A stretch of DNA of 18,463 bases from CAYGSN01 sp964352675 (GCA_964352675.1 CAYGSN010000036.1:1-18463); one strand, 5' to 3'; positions 1-8,554 are shown, numbered from the stretch's first letter. Made by a program: numbers and translations. Notes: generated from the sequence alone by a model not told the origin.

Positions 1-1458
1 GCGCAATATACCAAAGCTGCGCGGCCAGGTGATGCCGCCGTGGATGCGGGCAGAAGTGGCCTGCGCGCCGTTGTTGAAACAGATTCTCCTGGCGGTCAAT
101 ATGCCTGGGCTGTGCTGCGCGATACGCTGCATTATGCTGCGCTTCTGGTCGGTGAGATTGCCGATACGGTATTCGATATCGATGAGGGGATGAAGCTCGG
201 CTATAACTGGAAACAGGGGCCCTTTGAGATGATCGATGCGCTCGGCCCCGCCTGGTTTGCCGGCAAGCTGAAAGACGCAGGCAAGAGCGTGCCTAAGATT
301 CTCGAAGCGGTTGGCGACGGAACATTCTACCGCATTGAAAACGGTGCGCGTCAATTCTTCGGTACCGATGGAAAATATAACAATGTCGAGCGCCCGGACG
401 GTATGCTCCTGCTTTCCGATATAAAGCTTTCATCCAAGCCTGTCATGAAGAACGGCAGCGCCAGTGTCTGGGACGTGGGCGATGGCGTGCTGTGTTTTGA
501 GCATACGTCTAAAATGAACACCTTTGATGAAGGCACGTTTGAAATGCTGGCCAAGACCATCAAAACGATTGAAGGCTCAGACGATTATAAAGCGCTCGTG
601 GTTTATAACGAAGCCTCACATTTTTCCGCCGGGGCCAATCTTGGCCTCGCGCTCTTCATGATCAATATTGCGATGTTCCCGCAGGTTGAGCAATTTATTG
701 CCGCCGGGCAGAAGGGTTTGATGGATCTCAAATTTTCAAATTTCCCGGTTGTGAGCGCCCCAAGCGGTATGGCGCTGGGCGGTGGTTGTGAAATCCTCCT
801 CGCCAGTGATGCGGTGCAGGCCCACGCCGAAACCTATTGCGGTCTGGTTGAGGTCGGTGTTGGAATCATCCCCGGCTGGGGAGGGTGTAAGGAAATGATT
901 TTGCGCTTCATGGAAAAAGAAAAGGCCAAATTCAAAAAAGATTTGGGCAAGATTGAAAAGGACCATCTCTGGTTCTCACCCAATACCACGCCGATGGGCG
1001 CGGTGCGTAAGGCGTTTGAAGTGATCGGCACGGCCACTGTGGCCAAATCCGCGCATGAAGCCGTCGATATCGGATATTTCCGGGACAGTGACGGCGTGAC
1101 CATGAATCGCGATCGCCTACTCTATGATGCCAAGCAGCGCGCCTTGGCAATGGTCGAGGGCTACACCGCGCCTGAAAAGGCCGAAGGCCTCCGTCTGCCC
1201 GGCCCCACCGGCAAAACTGCGCTGGACCTGGCTGTGGCCGATCTGCACAAATCCGGCAAGGCCACCGATTACGATGTGGTGGTGTCCGACCATCTGGCCA
1301 GTGTGCTCTCCGGCGGCGATGCCGACTGGATGCAGGTGATCAGCGAGGATGATTTGCTCAAATTGGAATTGAAGCACATCGCCGCCCTGTTCCGTGAAGA
1401 AGGCACCATGGCACGGATGGAGCATATGCTCGATACCGGCAAGCCGCTCAGAAATTAG
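1..1458 (+). CDS. 3-hydroxyacyl-CoA dehydrogenase / enoyl-CoA hydratase fusion (FadN-like), 5'-truncated by window edge
   Basis: The reading frame is open from base 1, so the N-terminal NAD-binding domain lies outside the window. What remains is the C-terminal part of the 3-hydroxyacyl-CoA dehydrogenase (roughly 100-330, with GYNWKQGPFEMIDALG), followed by a crotonase-fold enoyl-CoA hydratase domain (from about 430). The oxyanion-hole segment HFSAGANLGLAL is present. So are both catalytic-type glutamates of hydratases: one in GGGCEILLASD (codon at 790) and one in GLVEVGVGIIPGWGG (codon at 850). The order dehydrogenase then hydratase matches Bacillus FadN and many alphaproteobacterial enzymes, and is the reverse of E. 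coli FadB. It would hydrate 2-enoyl-CoA and oxidise 3-hydroxyacyl-CoA in beta-oxidation. A GTG at 40 is in frame but is not a credible start. A thiolase gene would be expected upstream, outside the window. Confidence 0.93.
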   Translation, partial: AQYTKAARPGDAAVDAGRSGLRAVVETDSPGGQYAWAVLRDTLHYAALLVGEIADTVFDIDEGMKLGYNWKQGPFEMIDALGPAWFAGKLKDAGKSVPKILEAVGDGTFYRIENGARQFFGTDGKYNNVERPDGMLLLSDIKLSSKPVMKNGSASVWDVGDGVLCFEHTSKMNTFDEGTFEMLAKTIKTIEGSDDYKALVVYNEASHFSAGANLGLALFMINIAMFPQVEQFIAAGQKGLMDLKFSNFPVVSAPSGMALGGGCEILLASDAVQAHAETYCGLVEVGVGIIPGWGGCKEMILRFMEKEKAKFKKDLGKIEKDHLWFSPNTTPMGAVRKAFEVIGTATVAKSAHEAVDIGYFRDSDGVTMNRDRLLYDAKQRALAMVEGYTAPEKAEGLRLPGPTGKTALDLAVADLHKSGKATDYDVVVSDHLASVLSGGDADWMQVISEDDLLKLELKHIAALFREEGTMARMEHMLDTGKPLRN

Positions 1459-1472
1459 GGTTAAGCTGCTAC

Positions 1473-2261
1473 GTGACCGACCTTAACAAGACTGTAACGC
1501 TGCGTTATATGCTCTTCGGGCTGGTCTTGGCCGTACTGTCCAATATCCCGTTTTATGCCTGGATTTTCAGGAAGAACTGGGACTGGTTCGAAGGGTTTCC
1601 CTTTGGCTGGCTCGGCGTTGGCATGAATTACATGGCCACGTTTTTTCATGAAATCGGCCATACGGTCTTTATGTGGTTTTTCGGCTATCCCGCCATCCCG
1701 CTATTTGATCTGGCCCATGGTGGTGGTATGGCCTGGATGATGAGCGACCAGCAAATTCCGATTTTGGTTCTGGTCTGGCTGGGACTCATCTACGCGCTGT
1801 GGTTTTTTCGGGGTGAGGTTACACTGCAGATCACCGCTGCATCGTTGTTGATAAGCAATCTGGCGCTGGCCTTTACGCCGTTTCACCGCGACCTCTTTAC
1901 CTTTATGGGGCCGGGGGCGGAATGTTTGATCGCCGGGTTTTTTCTGTACCGTGCGTTGTTTAACCTCGCCCCGCGCGGAGCATTGGAGCGGTTTTTGAAC
2001 GCGTTTTTTGGCTTCGGGATTATTATTCAGGTTTTTATCAATGGATATGGATTGCTGACAAGCCGAGTTTACAGGCTGGTCTATTATAAGCAAAAAGGCT
2101 CACACGGCTTTGGGGATTTTGATAAAATAGCGGATCACATACCCGTGCTGAATTTCGAAGGGGTGGTATGGGTGTGGTTGATTTTGAATGCCCTGTGTTT
2201 AAGCCTCCCTTTTATTCTATATTGTTTTCAAAAGAGAAAAGATGATGAACAGTTATATTGA
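1473..2261 (+). CDS. Polytopic membrane protein with HEIGH (HExxH) zinc-metalloprotease-like motif
   Basis: The product has 262 residues and is strongly hydrophobic, with about six or seven predicted membrane segments (for example 12-32, 48-70, 95-112, 120-137, 150-165, 175-192, 230-251). Segment two carries H59-E60-I-G-H63, a perfect HExxH placed at the membrane as in site-2 (M50-like) intramembrane proteases. The usual second M50 motif (NxxPxxxLDG) is not visible. Acidic candidates for a third ligand are E150 in GPGAE and the DFDKIAD segment near 215-221. The function is therefore unknown and membrane metallohydrolase is an inference. The start is GTG, 14 bases after the preceding stop codon, with only a weak ribosome-binding site; the next in-frame ATG is at codon 13. 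The 3' end overlaps the ceramidase-like gene by 20 bases, which suggests translational coupling. Confidence 0.75.
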   Translation: MTDLNKTVTLRYMLFGLVLAVLSNIPFYAWIFRKNWDWFEGFPFGWLGVGMNYMATFFHEIGHTVFMWFFGYPAIPLFDLAHGGGMAWMMSDQQIPILVLVWLGLIYALWFFRGEVTLQITAASLLISNLALAFTPFHRDLFTFMGPGAECLIAGFFLYRALFNLAPRGALERFLNAFFGFGIIIQVFINGYGLLTSRVYRLVYYKQKGSHGFGDFDKIADHIPVLNFEGVVWVWLILNALCLSLPFILYCFQKRKDDEQLY

Positions 2262-2880
2262 CATCTATTGCGAGCGCCTTGATCCGGGGTTCTGGGCCGA
2301 ACCGCTCAACGCCCTGACGAATCTGTCCTTTATTCTGGCGGCGTTTTTTGCGTGGCGTTTGGTACAGCAAAAGGGGCCGGCCGGTTGGCGGGAATATGCA
2401 CTGGTGGGGTTAATCGCGATTATCGGGTTGGGCAGTTTTCTCTTCCATACATTTGCAGCGGTCTGGGCGCAGCTGGTCGATGTGCTGCCAATCCTGTTTT
2501 TTCAGATTGTATTCATCATGGTTTACGCAGAGCGGGTAATGCGGCTGAATTGCAATGTGAAGCATGCGATGCTGGTTGTTTTTCTGGTGTTTATATATGG
2601 ATTCGGCCAATTGCCGTCCGAGTGGCTGAACGGCTCTTTGGGCTATGCTCCGGCCTTTATATTTTTGATTGGTCTGGGTCTTTGGCACTATTTCAAAGCT
2701 GCCCGGGAGAAAACAATTTTACTGGGGGCCGCAACCATCTTTGCCGCGTCCTTAACATTCCGCTCAATAGATATGGAACTGTGCGCTGATTTCCCGCTTG
2801 GCACACATTTTATGTGGCACACGCTCAACGGTGCTGTGCTTTACTTGACGGCCCGTTCTTACCTTGTCAATCGCCCCTAA
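2242..2880 (+). CDS. Ceramidase-family (CREST superfamily) integral membrane hydrolase
   Basis: The 212-residue protein has about seven predicted membrane segments and the signature of alkaline ceramidases (Pfam Ceramidase). The N-terminal segment YCERLDPGFWAEPLN resembles the acidic calcium-binding loop of that family. S65, H69 and D80 in SFLFHTFAAVWAQLVD have the S-x3-H-x10-D spacing of human ACER3 (S77, H81, D92). H189 and H193 in GTHFMWHTLNG match the HxxxH that completes the zinc site. The expected chemistry is amide hydrolysis of ceramide or a related N-acyl lipid within the membrane; the true substrate here is unknown. The start is ATG 2242 or the adjacent ATG 2245, preceded by a purine-rich AAAGAGAAAAG. 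It begins inside the end of the HEIGH membrane gene. An 11-base palindrome (CTGCA-G-TGCAG, 2886-2896) follows the stop but is not a convincing terminator. Confidence 0.85.
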   Translation: MMNSYIDIYCERLDPGFWAEPLNALTNLSFILAAFFAWRLVQQKGPAGWREYALVGLIAIIGLGSFLFHTFAAVWAQLVDVLPILFFQIVFIMVYAERVMRLNCNVKHAMLVVFLVFIYGFGQLPSEWLNGSLGYAPAFIFLIGLGLWHYFKAAREKTILLGAATIFAASLTFRSIDMELCADFPLGTHFMWHTLNGAVLYLTARSYLVNRP

Positions 2881-2910
2881 AAATGCTGCAGTGCAGTAAA
2901 TTTGCATAAC

Positions 2911-2939
2911 TTGACATTTTTTATACATTTTCGTAGCCT
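2911..2939 (+). promoter_or_regulatory. Possible sigma-70 promoter for the PEPC-like gene
   Basis: A perfect TTGACA (2911-2916) is followed, after 17 bases, by TAGCCT (2934-2939), a weak match to TATAAT. The surrounding 2881-3034 gap is AT-rich and lies ahead of the large gene starting at 3035, which would have a leader of about 90 bases. The -35 box is good and the -10 box poor, so the call is tentative. Confidence 0.3.
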
Positions 2940-3034
2940 GCGCTGGTAATATTAGGATAAAGACATATTTTAATATTCACGGAATTTTAAGGATAAGTCC
3001 TTAATATAAAGAGCATTAGAGGGGCTAGAGTAAA

Positions 3035-6000
3035 TTGAAGCAGGTTACAGCAACATTCGGAGGGGTGAGTGGATCACCCATGGATTTATCATCGACAGAC
3101 TGGCAGGAGATCTGGGGCGGCGCGAATCGTATCTTCTATGATGAATTAACGCGCCTAGGCAATGAAGGCGCTGTCGAAGCCGTTGAGAAATACCGCAATA
3201 TACGGGCGGCCGCCAATGCGCAGGACCGCAATGCGACGCGAATCACGCTTTTAAACGATTTAACTCAGGACGAACTGCTGGAATATGCGCGTTATGAAGG
3301 CGCGCGCGGCATGCTCTGGAATTCCTCTCACATTATTGCGGAGCGCAACCGGCACAACGCAGCGGCTGGCAGCCCGGTTTTCGACCGACAAAATCGCCGA
3401 GAAAAAATGATCGCGGAGATGCAGGCCATAAAGAATATGGGCCATGATGCGAAATACGTGCATGATCTATACAGCCGCAAGAAATTCTGGCCGACTTATA
3501 CGCCGCATCCAACAAAAGATAAAAGCGATGAAGGGCGCGAATCTTTCAAGGCATCAACCCGCATTGCCGAAGAGGCTCAACCGCAGGACCGTCCGACAGC
3601 CCTGCACGCGGTTGTAGAAAAGATGCTGCGCACCCGTAATGCGCCTGATCGTAAAGATACGCTGGAAGATGAAACAGCCGACAGCATGTCCGCGCGTAAA
3701 ATTTATATCGAAGGTATGCTCGATTACATTGAGGATCTGCAATTTGCTGCCGATACGGTGTTTGGGTCCGGCGCGATTGATTTTGGCGCGGAAGAAATGC
3801 TCATGGATCTTGCCCCGCGTGACTGGTATGCCGGGGATGCAGACGGGAAGGCCGTGCCTGCTCCTGTGCTGTTCAACAAGCGCGTGAAGGGTGCCTTGGC
3901 AGGCGTGAAAGCCAATCTTGCGATCCTGGATAATGATGCACTCAAAGGCTCGGCCGATCATGCCAGGCTGGGTCCGGTTATTGATGTATTCCGTCAGATT
4001 GAAGCCAAGCTGGAAGTTCTTAGAGACAAAGGCGATGACCTTGTTGCCGCCGGATCGTACAGTCCGGAATTCGAACAGGCGAAAGCTGATTTTAAAAGTG
4101 CGTTCCGTTCCGCCGTATTCCGTCCGAACTTTCCCGAAGACAGGGGAGCCAGAACATTCACACGCGGGCCGGAATTGACCGATACGATTTTCCGCACCTT
4201 GCAGGAGATCCGTGAGAATGGTGATGTTGATGAATCCGTACGTATGGCGGCGCAGCGTTCCATTTTCCGCCACCGCCAGATCGGTATTGCGATGGGGCGC
4301 CAGGAAAACCGCCATAACAGCGAGGATTTCACCAAGATTTTCGACAATCTATTCACCTATCTGCGCGATAACGGGCTGGCTTCAGAACTCTATAACCCCA
4401 AAACCGAAGTGCGGCTCAGCAAGCTGAAAACCGCGCGCCAGATTGAAATCCTTAGAGAACTTTTCGAACAATATGACGCAAAACAGGTCGGGCAATGGCT
4501 GGATGCGGCCAACCCCAGGGATGCTGAAAATCCCGGCGATCTGGATATTGAGGCCAACTGGCTGAACGAGATTATCCAGCGTTTCGATGTGATCCGCTGT
4601 TGTTTCAATCACCGCCGTATGGGCGCGACAATTATCGCCGAAGCGCAGGAGATGTCACTGATCCACCAATTGTGCCTGGCCAAATCCAAGGGCATTGACG
4701 GCATGACGCATATGGCGCTGAACGAAGAGGAAAAAACTATCGCTGCCGCGCCTGAAAATCTGAAAATGTTTGTTGAGGCCATGGGACTGACCGATGTGGT
4801 GATCTGTGTGATGGTGCCGATGAGCGATTCACAAAAACAGAACGGTATTGAAATCAAGCCCGTTCAGGACGAAGCCAGCCAAGGCCTGATGGATTTGGGA
4901 CTGGTATTTGGCCGTCCGCCCTTTGAAAAGAAGGGCTCGGGTGCGGCCTACGCGCGCGGCGGTTTTTCACCTCTATCCGTGACGCGCATGTTCCTGACGA
5001 ATCTTCTGAAAAAAACCGGCGGGGTGCTTTATAAAGGTGCAAAAGCTAGGGAAGTCCTGAAGGATATGGCCTCTTACACCTCAACAACCGTGCAGGGCCA
5101 CCATGTCGAAATGGCGCTGGGTACCCCGGCGCAGGTTTATGATTTGTTGGATGATTTCGCGTCCGAAACCAACGCGGCCTGCCTGGTGATTGACGGTAAA
5201 ATTGCTGCGGAGAATATTGTGCCGCTGCCGCCGGAGCAAAGTCCGGATATGGGCAACGCTCTGAAACGCGCGGGCGCGCGGGCGCGTGACATATATCGCC
5301 GGATGCGCATGCAGAACAGCACGTCAGATCCGGGCAAGAATATTTACGATCTGTATATGCAGGCCACATCTGCCACGGCCATGGCAGAATTTACCGGCAC
5401 AGGCGCCCGTAAAAAAGCCCGTAACGGAAAGAAATCCTTCCCGGGCGAAGCCAAAACGACCGGACTGCGCGCTATCGGCTGCAATATCAACAATGAATTT
5501 GGCCTGCACCTGGCAGACGGATCTTATACCTCAGGCGGGGTTTTGATGGATCTGCACAGAGAGTACCAGGAGAACAACATCTCCAAGCAAGATTTGATCG
5601 CCCTCACCAAAGATGAGGGCCGCATGCGCCAGATGTGGGGCAATGCCATGGCATCGCAGGCCATGGCTGATTACGAGAACGCTTTTGACCGCCTGCAGCA
5701 AAGTGATAAACGCTGGACGGTTGGCGCTGTGCTTGAGGCTGCGAAGACCGGCTTTGAAGATTATGACGAGCTGACCGCGCAGCATTTGCGCCTGACCTAT
5801 GATGCGATTTTGTACACGTCTCTGGTGGAAGGATTGTTAAATTCTACAAATCTGGACGGTCCGGATGACCGCGCCAGTTTCGACCGCAAAATCGAAGACA
5901 TGGTGATGGCGGTTTATAACCCTGGCGATACATTGCACGAGCTGAAATTCGGCCCGGCCACTCATGCCGCTTATCCGGATATCAAGCCGTTGCAGGACCA

Positions 6001-6316
6001 TGCCCGCGATGTGCGCTTTATGCGCGCCGTCATTTACGAGGTTGAGGACCGCGTGCGCCTGTTTAAGACAGATCCTGCAAACCCGAAAGCGATCGATCCT
6101 GAGGTGCAATCCGCGGCGTTGTTCCAGATTGCCTGTGCCATGCGCCAGTGTGTGGAACCGTCGATCCAGAGCCTGATGGACCAGCCCGGCTCGTCGCCCG
6201 GCGCGCGCAAAGAGCCTGTGCGTGATATTCTGGTGCGTCTGGGCAGTAACGTGCAGACGGAGCTGGAACTGGCGAATGCAGTGGATGGCGACCACCAACC
6301 CAGAAAAGGCGCCTAG
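3035..6316 (+). CDS. Divergent phosphoenolpyruvate carboxylase-like protein, probably altered or lost catalysis
   Basis: The product has 1093 residues, soluble, with no signal peptide. I read it as a remote PEPC homologue because family motifs occur in the correct order (E. coli numbering in brackets). YTPHPTK has H158 [H138 of TAHPTE]. VPMSDSQKQNG has D598 and K601 [D543, K546]. FGRPPF...YARGGFSP has R627 and R641 [R581, R587]. VQGHHVEMALGTP aligns with EQGE-type sequence. TGTGARKKAR has R792 [R699 of GSRPAKR], and GLRAIG has R812 [R713]. Position 625 is Phe where catalytic H579 is expected, QGE is QGH, LRAIPW is LRAIGC, and no C-terminal RNTG is present. Length exceeds the usual 880-970. 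It may be a pseudoenzyme or have new chemistry. The start is TTG with AGAGGGG ten bases upstream; ATG 3080 is the alternative. The gene stands alone, with a possible promoter in the 154-base gap before it. Confidence 0.75.
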   Translation: MKQVTATFGGVSGSPMDLSSTDWQEIWGGANRIFYDELTRLGNEGAVEAVEKYRNIRAAANAQDRNATRITLLNDLTQDELLEYARYEGARGMLWNSSHIIAERNRHNAAAGSPVFDRQNRREKMIAEMQAIKNMGHDAKYVHDLYSRKKFWPTYTPHPTKDKSDEGRESFKASTRIAEEAQPQDRPTALHAVVEKMLRTRNAPDRKDTLEDETADSMSARKIYIEGMLDYIEDLQFAADTVFGSGAIDFGAEEMLMDLAPRDWYAGDADGKAVPAPVLFNKRVKGALAGVKANLAILDNDALKGSADHARLGPVIDVFRQIEAKLEVLRDKGDDLVAAGSYSPEFEQAKADFKSAFRSAVFRPNFPEDRGARTFTRGPELTDTIFRTLQEIRENGDVDESVRMAAQRSIFRHRQIGIAMGRQENRHNSEDFTKIFDNLFTYLRDNGLASELYNPKTEVRLSKLKTARQIEILRELFEQYDAKQVGQWLDAANPRDAENPGDLDIEANWLNEIIQRFDVIRCCFNHRRMGATIIAEAQEMSLIHQLCLAKSKGIDGMTHMALNEEEKTIAAAPENLKMFVEAMGLTDVVICVMVPMSDSQKQNGIEIKPVQDEASQGLMDLGLVFGRPPFEKKGSGAAYARGGFSPLSVTRMFLTNLLKKTGGVLYKGAKAREVLKDMASYTSTTVQGHHVEMALGTPAQVYDLLDDFASETNAACLVIDGKIAAENIVPLPPEQSPDMGNALKRAGARARDIYRRMRMQNSTSDPGKNIYDLYMQATSATAMAEFTGTGARKKARNGKKSFPGEAKTTGLRAIGCNINNEFGLHLADGSYTSGGVLMDLHREYQENNISKQDLIALTKDEGRMRQMWGNAMASQAMADYENAFDRLQQSDKRWTVGAVLEAAKTGFEDYDELTAQHLRLTYDAILYTSLVEGLLNSTNLDGPDDRASFDRKIEDMVMAVYNPGDTLHELKFGPATHAAYPDIKPLQDHARDVRFMRAVIYEVEDRVRLFKTDPANPKAIDPEVQSAALFQIACAMRQCVEPSIQSLMDQPGSSPGARKEPVRDILVRLGSNVQTELELANAVDGDHQPRKGA

Positions 6317-6386
6317 CAAGCCTCTCAACACGCGTTCTAAGGTTTTTTTTGTTTTCCTGAAGCTGCATTTGCGGCATGATAGAGTC

Positions 6387-6641
6387 ATGTTTTGGTCAAA
6401 AAAATCCAAGGAAGAAAAAGCGGCGAAAGCCAAAGCCGAGAAATCCGAAAAGCTTCGGGCGGAAGCTATGGAGAATGTCCGGGCGGCCCGCGAAGCTATT
6501 GGCGAAGAAACCTTGGAACGCATTGCAGCGGCGATGACAAAAAAACAGCAATCCGCTGTGGAGCGCGCAAAGGCGCAGATTAATCAAAGCGATTCCGAGA
6601 AGGTCAAAGATGGCATCATGTCCATGCTGGACGATGAATAA
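6387..6641 (+). CDS. Small charged helical protein, function unknown
   Basis: The protein has 84 residues starting at ATG 6387 (MFWSKKSKEEKAAKAKAEKS...). The N-terminal 30 residues are dominated by Lys, Glu and Ala, and the remainder keeps a helical, heptad-like character, ending acidic (MSMLDDE). There is no signal peptide, membrane segment or recognised domain. The frame remains open upstream to about 6222, inside the end of the preceding gene, but ATG 6387 is the natural start; its ribosome-binding site is weak. It lies 70 bases after the PEPC-like gene on the same strand, with a T-run (6343-6350) but no clear hairpin between them, so co-transcription is possible. Confidence 0.6.
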   Translation: MFWSKKSKEEKAAKAKAEKSEKLRAEAMENVRAAREAIGEETLERIAAAMTKKQQSAVERAKAQINQSDSEKVKDGIMSMLDDE

Positions 6642-6742
6642 GAAAAACGCATACACCGTAATTTCCTCAAATTTCCCCATTAAATCTTAAGCGTTTTGCG
6701 CTATATTAATGAAAGAGCAAAAAATCAGGAGGATTCCCGCCC

Positions 6743-8533
6743 ATGCCCGTATATTCACCGCCGACCGAGGATATTAAATTCATTTTGCATGAGGTTTTGA
6801 ATGCCAAGACCCTCTCAGAATTTCCGGGCTATGAAGAGGTATCCAAAGATTTGATGGATCAAATTATCGAAGAAGGTGGGAAAATCTGTGAAGAAGTGCT
6901 TTTCCCCATCAACCAGAGCGGGGATCAGGAGGGCTGCACATACGAAAACGGTGTTGTGCGTACGCCCAAGGGATTCAAAGAAGCCTATGATATATTTGCC
7001 GAGGGCGGCTGGTGCGGGTTGTCCAGTGATCCTGAATATGGCGGGATGGGTATGCCGATGCTGCTCAATACCGTGATGCAGGAAATGATCTGCTCTGCCA
7101 ATATGAGCTTCGGCATGTATCCCGGCCTCTCTCAGGGCTGCTATGAGGCGCTGCATAGCTTTGGCACGGATGATCTGAAACAGATATATTTGCCCAAGCT
7201 GACCAGCGGGGAATGGTCCGGCACGATGTGCCTGACCGAGCCGCATTGCGGGACCGATCTGGGCCTTATTAAAACCAAGGCCGATCCGCAAGATGATGGC
7301 TCTTATAACGTGACGGGCACGAAGATTTTTATCTCCGCCGGGGAACATGACCTCACGGAAAACATTATCCATCTGGTGCTGGCGAAATTGCCCGATGCAC
7401 CGGAAGGGGTGAAGGGGATTTCCCTGTTCGTGGTGCCGAAATTCCTGCCGAAAGATGACGGCTCCGTGGGCGCACGCAATGGTGTGATGTGTGGCTCGAT
7501 CGAACATAAGATGGGTATTCATGCCAATTCCACCTGCGTGATGAATTTCGATGATGCGACCGGCTGGCTGGTTGGTGAAAAGCATAAAGGCCTGCGCGCT
7601 ATGTTCGCGATGATGAATGCGGCGCGCTTGGGCGTGGCGATGCAGGGTCTGGGCATTGCCGAGGTGGCCTATCAAAACGGCGTGGCCTATGCCAAAGACC
7701 GTCTGCAGATGCGCAGCCTCACCGGTACCAAAGCGCCGGACAAACCGGCCGATCCGATTATCGTGCATCCCGATGTGCGGCGCATGTTGCTGAAGGGCAA
7801 GGCGTTTACGGAAGGCGCGCGTGCGCTGTCTTACTGGGCGGCCTATCTTTTGGATGCCTCACATAAGAGCGCCGATGAAAATCAACGTAAAGGCGCGGAT
7901 GATTACGTCGCGCTGCTGACCCCGATCCTGAAGGCTTATCTCACCGATATGGGCAGCGAGATCGCCAATGAATCGCTGCAATGTTATGGCGGGCACGGCT
8001 ATATCGCCGAATGGGGCATGGAGCAATATGTCCGCGATGCCCGGATTGCACAGATATATGAAGGCACGAACGGTATTCAGGCGCTGGATCTTGTGGGCCG
8101 GAAAATGGGCCAGGGCTATGGCCGTTTGCTGCGCCGTTTCTTTCATGAGGTACAGGGCTTTATCGAGGTCGAGCAAGCCAATACGGATCTGCAGGAATTC
8201 GTCTTCCCGCTCGCCAAAGCCTTTGCGAAACTGCAGCAGGCCACCGCGATGGTCGCGCAAAAGGGATTGAAAAACCCGGATGAAGCCGGGGCGGCCTCCA
8301 GTGATTATCTGCGCCAATTTGCCCTCGTGGCGCTGGCCTATATGTGGTGCCTGATGGTGAAGGCAGCGAAAGAAAAACTTGAGGCGGGTGAAGGCGATAA
8401 AGCCTTCTATGAAGCTAAAATTCAAACCGCACAGTTCTATATGGCCCGTATGTTGCCCGAGGCAGATGCGCGGTTTAAAATGGTGCTGGCCGGGGCGGAG
8501 ACGCTGATGGCAATGGATGAGGATCAGTTTTAA
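6743..8533 (+). CDS. Acyl-CoA dehydrogenase, FadE-type with C-terminal extension
   Basis: The product has 596 residues, the length of the long bacterial acyl-CoA dehydrogenases with an extra N-terminal helix segment and a C-terminal helical domain. The FAD and substrate-binding signature CLTEPHCGTDLG is at 163-174, with the typical TGTKIFISAGEHD at 191-203. QCYGGHGYIAEWGMEQYVRDARIAQIYEGTNGIQ spans about 413-446; in it E440 of YEGT is the catalytic base position. The enzyme would carry out the first, FAD-dependent step of beta-oxidation, passing electrons to ETF. A strong AGGAGG lies about 9 bases before ATG 6743. It is on the same strand as the dehydrogenase/hydratase fusion but separated from it by four genes, unlike compact fadN-fadA-fadE operons. 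A TATATT at 6702-6707 may be part of its promoter. Confidence 0.95.
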   Translation: MPVYSPPTEDIKFILHEVLNAKTLSEFPGYEEVSKDLMDQIIEEGGKICEEVLFPINQSGDQEGCTYENGVVRTPKGFKEAYDIFAEGGWCGLSSDPEYGGMGMPMLLNTVMQEMICSANMSFGMYPGLSQGCYEALHSFGTDDLKQIYLPKLTSGEWSGTMCLTEPHCGTDLGLIKTKADPQDDGSYNVTGTKIFISAGEHDLTENIIHLVLAKLPDAPEGVKGISLFVVPKFLPKDDGSVGARNGVMCGSIEHKMGIHANSTCVMNFDDATGWLVGEKHKGLRAMFAMMNAARLGVAMQGLGIAEVAYQNGVAYAKDRLQMRSLTGTKAPDKPADPIIVHPDVRRMLLKGKAFTEGARALSYWAAYLLDASHKSADENQRKGADDYVALLTPILKAYLTDMGSEIANESLQCYGGHGYIAEWGMEQYVRDARIAQIYEGTNGIQALDLVGRKMGQGYGRLLRRFFHEVQGFIEVEQANTDLQEFVFPLAKAFAKLQQATAMVAQKGLKNPDEAGAASSDYLRQFALVALAYMWCLMVKAAKEKLEAGEGDKAFYEAKIQTAQFYMARMLPEADARFKMVLAGAETLMAMDEDQF

Positions 8534-8554
8534 ATTCTCTATTTACGTATTTTA

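Noticed and set aside
1473..2261. Assignment of the HEIGH membrane protein as a genuine site-2 protease
   Set aside because: Only the HExxH motif is present; the second conserved M50 motif and a PDZ domain are not seen, so only a neutral description is given.
2886..2896. CTGCA-G-TGCAG palindrome as a terminator after the ceramidase-like gene
   Set aside because: The 5-base arms with a 1-base loop cannot form a stable hairpin, and no clear T-run follows.
3554..4315. A 253-codon minus-strand open frame inside the PEPC-like gene
   Set aside because: The plus-strand frame is continuous over 1093 codons with ordered family motifs, and the antisense frame has no ribosome-binding site or domain.
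6303..6350. AGGC...GCCT and the following T-run as a terminator after the PEPC-like gene
   Set aside because: The possible stem is only 4 bases and lies about 25 bases from the T-run, so it does not form a standard terminator.
6702..6707. TATATT as the -10 of a firm promoter for the acyl-CoA dehydrogenase gene
   Set aside because: No acceptable -35 is found at 16-18 bases upstream, so it is mentioned only within the gene entry.
6815..7768. A 317-codon minus-strand open frame opposite the acyl-CoA dehydrogenase
   Set aside because: Its His/Arg-rich, domain-free translation is the mirror of a well-supported FadE-type gene on the plus strand.
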